Shown here: in pieces, positions 7,550 to 9,926 of the stretch | How positions within the stretch are numbered: the first letter of the stretch is position 1 | How the letters are laid out: each line of letters starts with the position of its first letter | NCBI GenBank assembly: GCA_947254665.1 | Contig: CAMYEJ010000044.1 | Coordinates: 1-9,926, forward strand | DNA: 9,926 nt | Origin: an uncultured Peptoniphilus sp. | Lineage (GTDB): Bacteria > Bacillota > Clostridia > Tissierellales > Peptoniphilaceae | Reading direction: 5' to 3' | Position numbers and translations under genes: made by a program | Notes under the pieces: generated by a model | What the model was told of the DNA's origin: nothing | Databases searched by the model: none | Seen by the model: only the letters and a program-made list of their open reading frames with translations

Positions 7550-7625
7550 CTTACACCTCTCTTCTATTCTATCTAAAAAGAACGAAAATTAAAAGGTAGT
7601 AAAATTATTAATATGGTTAAGAAAA

Positions 7626-7655
7626 TTGCTTCTATCCAATGAAGAGGGGTATAAT
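7626..7655 (+). promoter_or_regulatory. Promoter of the second etfB-etfA pair
   Basis: TTGCTT (7626-7631), 18-nt spacer, perfect TATAAT (7650-7655). The predicted start near 7662 leaves a leader of about 24 nt containing the SD GGAGG (7676-7680). The -35 box is weak (TTG matched only). Confidence 0.6.
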
Positions 7656-7685
7656 ACTATTATGATATAAATTATGGAGGTATTT

Positions 7686-8453
7686 ATGAATATATTAGTA
7701 TTTGCAAAGGTAGTACCAAAAGTTTCCGATTGCAAAATAGATAGAGAAACCAACAATCTTATAAGAGATGGAGTTAAAAGCATAATAAATCCACCAGATT
7801 TAGCAGCAATTTATACAGCCTGCGAACTTAAAAAGAAACATGGTGGCAAGATTGTGGTTGCATCCATGGGACCTGACTTTATAAAAGGGGAACTTGAAAT
7901 TGCTTATTCAATGGGAGCAGATGAAATCTACATCATCTCCAGCATGGCAGTTAGAGGATCAGATACACTTGCGACTTCATACGTGCTTTCAACCACTGCA
8001 AAACATCTAGGAGAATTTGATTTAGTACTTACTGGAACTCAAACATTGGACGGAGACACTGGACAAGTAGGACCACAACTTGCAGAAAAACTTGGACTTA
8101 ACTCTTTAACCTATGCGGAAAGTGTAGAAGTAAAAGGCAACGAAGTTATAGCTAAGAGAAGAATAAACGGCGGACTTCAAGAAGAATCTGTAAAGATGCC
8201 AGCCCTTGTAAGTACTCTTAGAAAGAATATAAATCCTAAGAAATCTGAAGAAATGACTAAAGAAATAACAATCTTGACAGAAAAAGATATTGATTTCGAG
8301 CTTGATAAGATGGGCATGAAAGGATCTAGAACCGTAGTTGGATCAGTATTTGCACCACCAGAAGTACAAAAGGGTTTAATCATCGAAAAGAACAGCGATG
8401 AAGAAAAAGTAGAAGAAATCATAAAAATACTAAAGGACAACAAAAGGATCTAA
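7686..8453 (+). CDS. etfB: Electron transfer flavoprotein beta subunit, second copy (EtfB2)
   Basis: 255 residues. The in-frame ATG at 7674 lies within the SD (ATGGAGG), so the start is 7686, giving MNILVFAKVVP. EtfB marks: NNLIRDGVKSIINPPD 23-38, SMGPDFIKGELE 60-71, GSDTLATSYVLS 91-102, nucleotide loop LDGDTGQVGP 121-130, C-terminal arm MGMKGSRTVVGSVFAPP 209-225. It differs from EtfB1 at GTQTLDGDTG (GRQAIDGDTA in EtfB1), GMKGSRT (GLKGSPT) and throughout the C-terminal third, so this is an old paralogue, not a recent duplicate. It forms a heterodimer with EtfA2 encoded 8 nt downstream and should bind AMP or a second FAD. The redox partner is unknown; no dehydrogenase gene is in the unit. Confidence 0.93.
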   Translation: MNILVFAKVVPKVSDCKIDRETNNLIRDGVKSIINPPDLAAIYTACELKKKHGGKIVVASMGPDFIKGELEIAYSMGADEIYIISSMAVRGSDTLATSYVLSTTAKHLGEFDLVLTGTQTLDGDTGQVGPQLAEKLGLNSLTYAESVEVKGNEVIAKRRINGGLQEESVKMPALVSTLRKNINPKKSEEMTKEITILTEKDIDFELDKMGMKGSRTVVGSVFAPPEVQKGLIIEKNSDEEKVEEIIKILKDNKRI

Positions 8454-8461
8454 GGTGAATT

Positions 8462-9460
8462 ATGAATATGAGTAAAAATATTTGGGTGGTTTGTGAAACA
8501 TTTGAACAAAAGATCACAAACCTAACATTTGAACTACTAGCAAACGCAAGACATTTGGCAGAAGGTCTAGGTGGACAAGTAGTAGCAGTGCTATTTACAG
8601 AAAAAAGAGCGGGACTAATAGAAGAATTAGAAAGATATGGAGCAGACAAAGTAATCCTAGTTGAAGATGAAAAATTCAAAAACTTCGATTCAAAGGTAGC
8701 TGCCCATGCACTAGATAAATTAATCGACAAGTACGAACCATATGCAGTGCTAATCGGATCATCAGTAAACGGAAGAGATATTGGTGGAAGGATCACAGCT
8801 AAGAGAGAAATCGGACTAGTTGCAGATTGCCAAGAAATAAAATTAACAGAAGATAAATCTGACATTATGTGGATCAGACCAACCTTCGACGGAAAACTAT
8901 TATCAGACATCAGAATTACAAGCACACCTAAAATAGGAACCGTTGGCAACAAGACCGGAGTAGAACTATTCCACGATGAAGAGCACAAAGCAGAAGTAAT
9001 AGAAGAAAAGATTGAAGTAGAAAGTCCACTTAACAAAATACTTTCCTTCGTAAAGGACGAAGACCATGAGCATCTAAATCTAGAAGACGCAGAAGTAATC
9101 GTCGCAGCAGGAATGGGTGTAAAAGACGAAGAAGGACTAAAGGTTGTGAAGGACTTTGCAAAAGCACTTGGAGCAGAATTCGGAGTTACAAAACCAATAG
9201 TAGATAACGGCTGGGCAGATAAAAGTCTACAAGTAGGAGTAACAGGCAAAACTGTAAAACCAAAACTATATATAGCAGTTGGAATTTCTGGAGCATTACA
9301 ACATACAAATGGAATGAAAGAATCAGAACTAATAATAGCAATAAATAGCGACAAGGATGCAAAGATAATGAAAATTGCAAACTATGGAATAGTTGGAGAT
9401 CTATTCACCATACTTCCATTACTATCAGAGAGAATAAGAGAAGAAAAGAAAGTGAATTAG
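8462..9460 (+). CDS. etfA: Electron transfer flavoprotein alpha subunit, second copy, diverged (EtfA2)
   Basis: 332 residues from ATG 8462; a second in-frame ATG at 8468 would give MSKNIWVV, the form matching EtfA1. AAGGTGA (8452-8458) lies 3 or 9 nt away, so the start is uncertain by two codons. The FAD domain keeps QVGVTGKTVKP 257-267, GISGALQH 274-281 and YGIVGD 308-313. Several usually conserved positions are changed relative to EtfA1: Lys244 for the flavin-stacking Arg (TKPIVDNGW), AKIMKIAN for APIFDVAD (301-307), GMGVKDEEG for GRGIGGPEG, and TPKIGTVGNKTG for the RPQMATVRPG stretch. The frame is intact and codon use is regular, so it is a working gene, not a pseudogene. Role: electron transfer with EtfB2 to or from an unidentified dehydrogenase. 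No extra ferredoxin domain is present. Confidence 0.92.
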   Translation: MNMSKNIWVVCETFEQKITNLTFELLANARHLAEGLGGQVVAVLFTEKRAGLIEELERYGADKVILVEDEKFKNFDSKVAAHALDKLIDKYEPYAVLIGSSVNGRDIGGRITAKREIGLVADCQEIKLTEDKSDIMWIRPTFDGKLLSDIRITSTPKIGTVGNKTGVELFHDEEHKAEVIEEKIEVESPLNKILSFVKDEDHEHLNLEDAEVIVAAGMGVKDEEGLKVVKDFAKALGAEFGVTKPIVDNGWADKSLQVGVTGKTVKPKLYIAVGISGALQHTNGMKESELIIAINSDKDAKIMKIANYGIVGDLFTILPLLSERIREEKKVN

Positions 9461-9477
9461 GAAGACTAGTTTATGAG

Positions 9478-9505
9478 CCCCTGTACTAACAGGGGTTTTT
9501 ATTTT
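9478..9505 (+). terminator. Intrinsic terminator after etfB2-etfA2
   Basis: CCCCTGT (9478-9484), loop ACTA, ACAGGGG (9489-9495), then TTTTTATTTT. The 7-bp perfect GC-rich stem lies 17 nt after the etfA2 stop and closes the two-gene unit. Confidence 0.93.
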
Positions 9506-9560
9506 AAATGTAGGTTTTTTTGTAGCGGAAGAATTTTGCTTCCACAGCCGAGAGGCTCTG

Positions 9561-9694
9561 CAAAGAAAGACCTAATGAAGAAAGTCACCCTGAGGGGCAG
9601 TCGAGTTCTACAAAGAAAGACCTAAAGGAAGACAGTCACCCTGAGAGGCAGTCGAGTTCTACAAAGAAAGACCTAATGAAGACAGTCACCCTGA
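9561..9694. repeat. 50/51-bp tandem direct repeat, about 2.7 units
   Basis: Units start with CAAAGAAAGACCTAA at 9561, 9611 and 9662, giving periods of 50 and 51 bp. Each continues GAAGACAGTCACCCTGAG (first unit GAAGAAAG) and, in the first two, NGGCAGTCGAGTTCTA. The third unit leaves the pattern after 9694, where it switches to an AGCGGAAGAGCC-type centre. The 1-bp period change is ATGAA versus AAGGAA. Confidence 0.9.
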
Positions 9695-9826
9695 GCGGAA
9701 GAGCCGCAAGGCTCTGGAGTCGAATGGGTCTAACTCTGGTGAGGTTACGTAAGGATGAATTAGTTGAAAAGACTAGGTTAAAAACAGCTTATACCCGTTC
9801 GACTCACTACGTTCGCTCAGGGTGAC
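9685..9826. repeat. Inverted pair of repeat elements able to fold as a long stem-loop
   Basis: GTCACCCTGAGCG (9685-9697) is the exact reverse complement of CGCTCAGGGTGAC (9814-9826), and AGTCGAA (9718-9724) of TTCGACT (9798-9804), with GGGT/ACCC just inside. About 63 nt (9730-9792) separates the arms. Confidence 0.8.
9700..9715 (+). repeat. Six-bp hairpin with GCAA tetraloop inside the forward element
   Basis: AGAGCC, GCAA, GGCTCT: a perfect stem closed by a GNRA tetraloop. It replaces the AACGTAGTG centre found in the inverted copy. A related weaker form (AGCC-GAG-AGGCTCT) occurs near 9546-9559. Confidence 0.7.
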
Positions 9827-9855
9827 GACCACCTACATAAATTTTAAAAAATAAA

Positions 9856-9926
9856 ACCTAAAGGAAGACATTCACCCTGAGAGGCAGTCGAGTTCTACAA
9901 AGAAAGACCTAATGAAGACAGTCACC
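9856..9926. repeat. 71-bp duplicate of 9620-9690
   Basis: 9856-9926 matches 9620-9690 at 70 of 71 positions; the only difference is T9871 for G9635. The match runs to the window edge and so may be longer. It restarts the tandem series after the inverted element. Confidence 0.92.

Larger units (their letters stand above)
9506..9926. repeat. Non-coding cluster of CACCCTGAG...AGTCGA-type intergenic repeats
   Basis: No gene is supported in this 421-bp stretch. It is filled with direct and inverted copies of a GC-richer element whose fullest form (minus strand of 9794-9827) reads GTCACCCTGAGCG, then AACGTAGTGAGTCGAACGGG. Variants have lost or replaced the centre (AGAGGCAGTCGAG, AGCGGAAGAGCC...). 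The 5' edge (9529-9560) looks like a degenerate copy with small hairpins. The cluster continues past the right edge. No transposase or target duplication is seen, so it may be a REP/MITE-like element family; identity is uncertain. Confidence 0.75.

Noticed and set aside
7589..7783. Minus-strand open frame of 64 codons across the etfB2 promoter
   Set aside because: It overlaps the promoter and 5' end of etfB2, has no SD and no recognisable content.
8419..9354. Long minus-strand open frame (311 codons) opposite etfA2
   Set aside because: Antisense shadow of etfA2, Ser/Ile-rich, no recognisable domain and no ribosome binding site.
9561..9926. Possible CRISPR array because of regular 50-51-bp spacing
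   Set aside because: The whole unit is conserved, including the would-be spacers; orientation and centre of units vary, and no cas gene is present.

Overview
The window is AT-rich, low-GC DNA with strong AGGAGG-type Shine-Dalgarno sites. It carries a Bcd-EtfBA cluster very like that of butyrate-forming Clostridia and the 5' part of a Gram-positive repeat-rich surface protein. This points to an anaerobic, butyrate-producing Firmicute, most likely a Gram-positive anaerobic coccus (Anaerococcus/Peptoniphilus type). The genus is an inference from gene content only.

Left part (1-4707, all minus strand). A leftward unit starts at a good promoter near 4759-4789 and reads bcd (butyryl-CoA dehydrogenase), etfB, etfA with gaps of 7 and 10 nt. 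These three proteins form the complex that reduces crotonyl-CoA to butyryl-CoA, in anaerobes usually by flavin-based electron bifurcation to ferredoxin. A 21-bp imperfect palindrome sits on the expected transcription start. 56 bp after etfA, with no visible terminator between, begins a large secreted surface protein (signal peptide, N-terminal domain, FIVAR-like helical segment, 72-residue tandem repeats) that runs off the left edge.

Middle (4708-7549, minus strand). A 303-bp gene-free stretch separates bcd from a tightly packed three-gene operon: a small two-helix membrane protein, a THUMP/RlmL-type rRNA methyltransferase, and a PAS-SpoIIE/RsbU-type PP2C phosphatase. Gaps are 2 nt each, and the operon ends in a strong terminator whose stem overlaps the phosphatase stop codon.

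Right part (7650-9926). Divergently on the plus strand lies a second, diverged etfB-etfA pair with its own promoter and a clean intrinsic terminator, and no dehydrogenase gene in the unit. EtfA2 differs from EtfA1 at several positions normally invariant around the flavin, notably Lys in place of the flavin-stacking Arg. After the terminator the window ends in about 400 bp of non-coding repeats built on a CACCCTGAG...AGTCGA core: 50/51-bp tandem units, an inverted copy able to pair with a forward copy, and a near-perfect 71-bp duplicate.

The most notable points are the orphan diverged Etf pair near the canonical one, the structured repeat cluster, and the operator-like palindrome at the bcd promoter. 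I see no phage, CRISPR, transposase, tRNA or rRNA gene.
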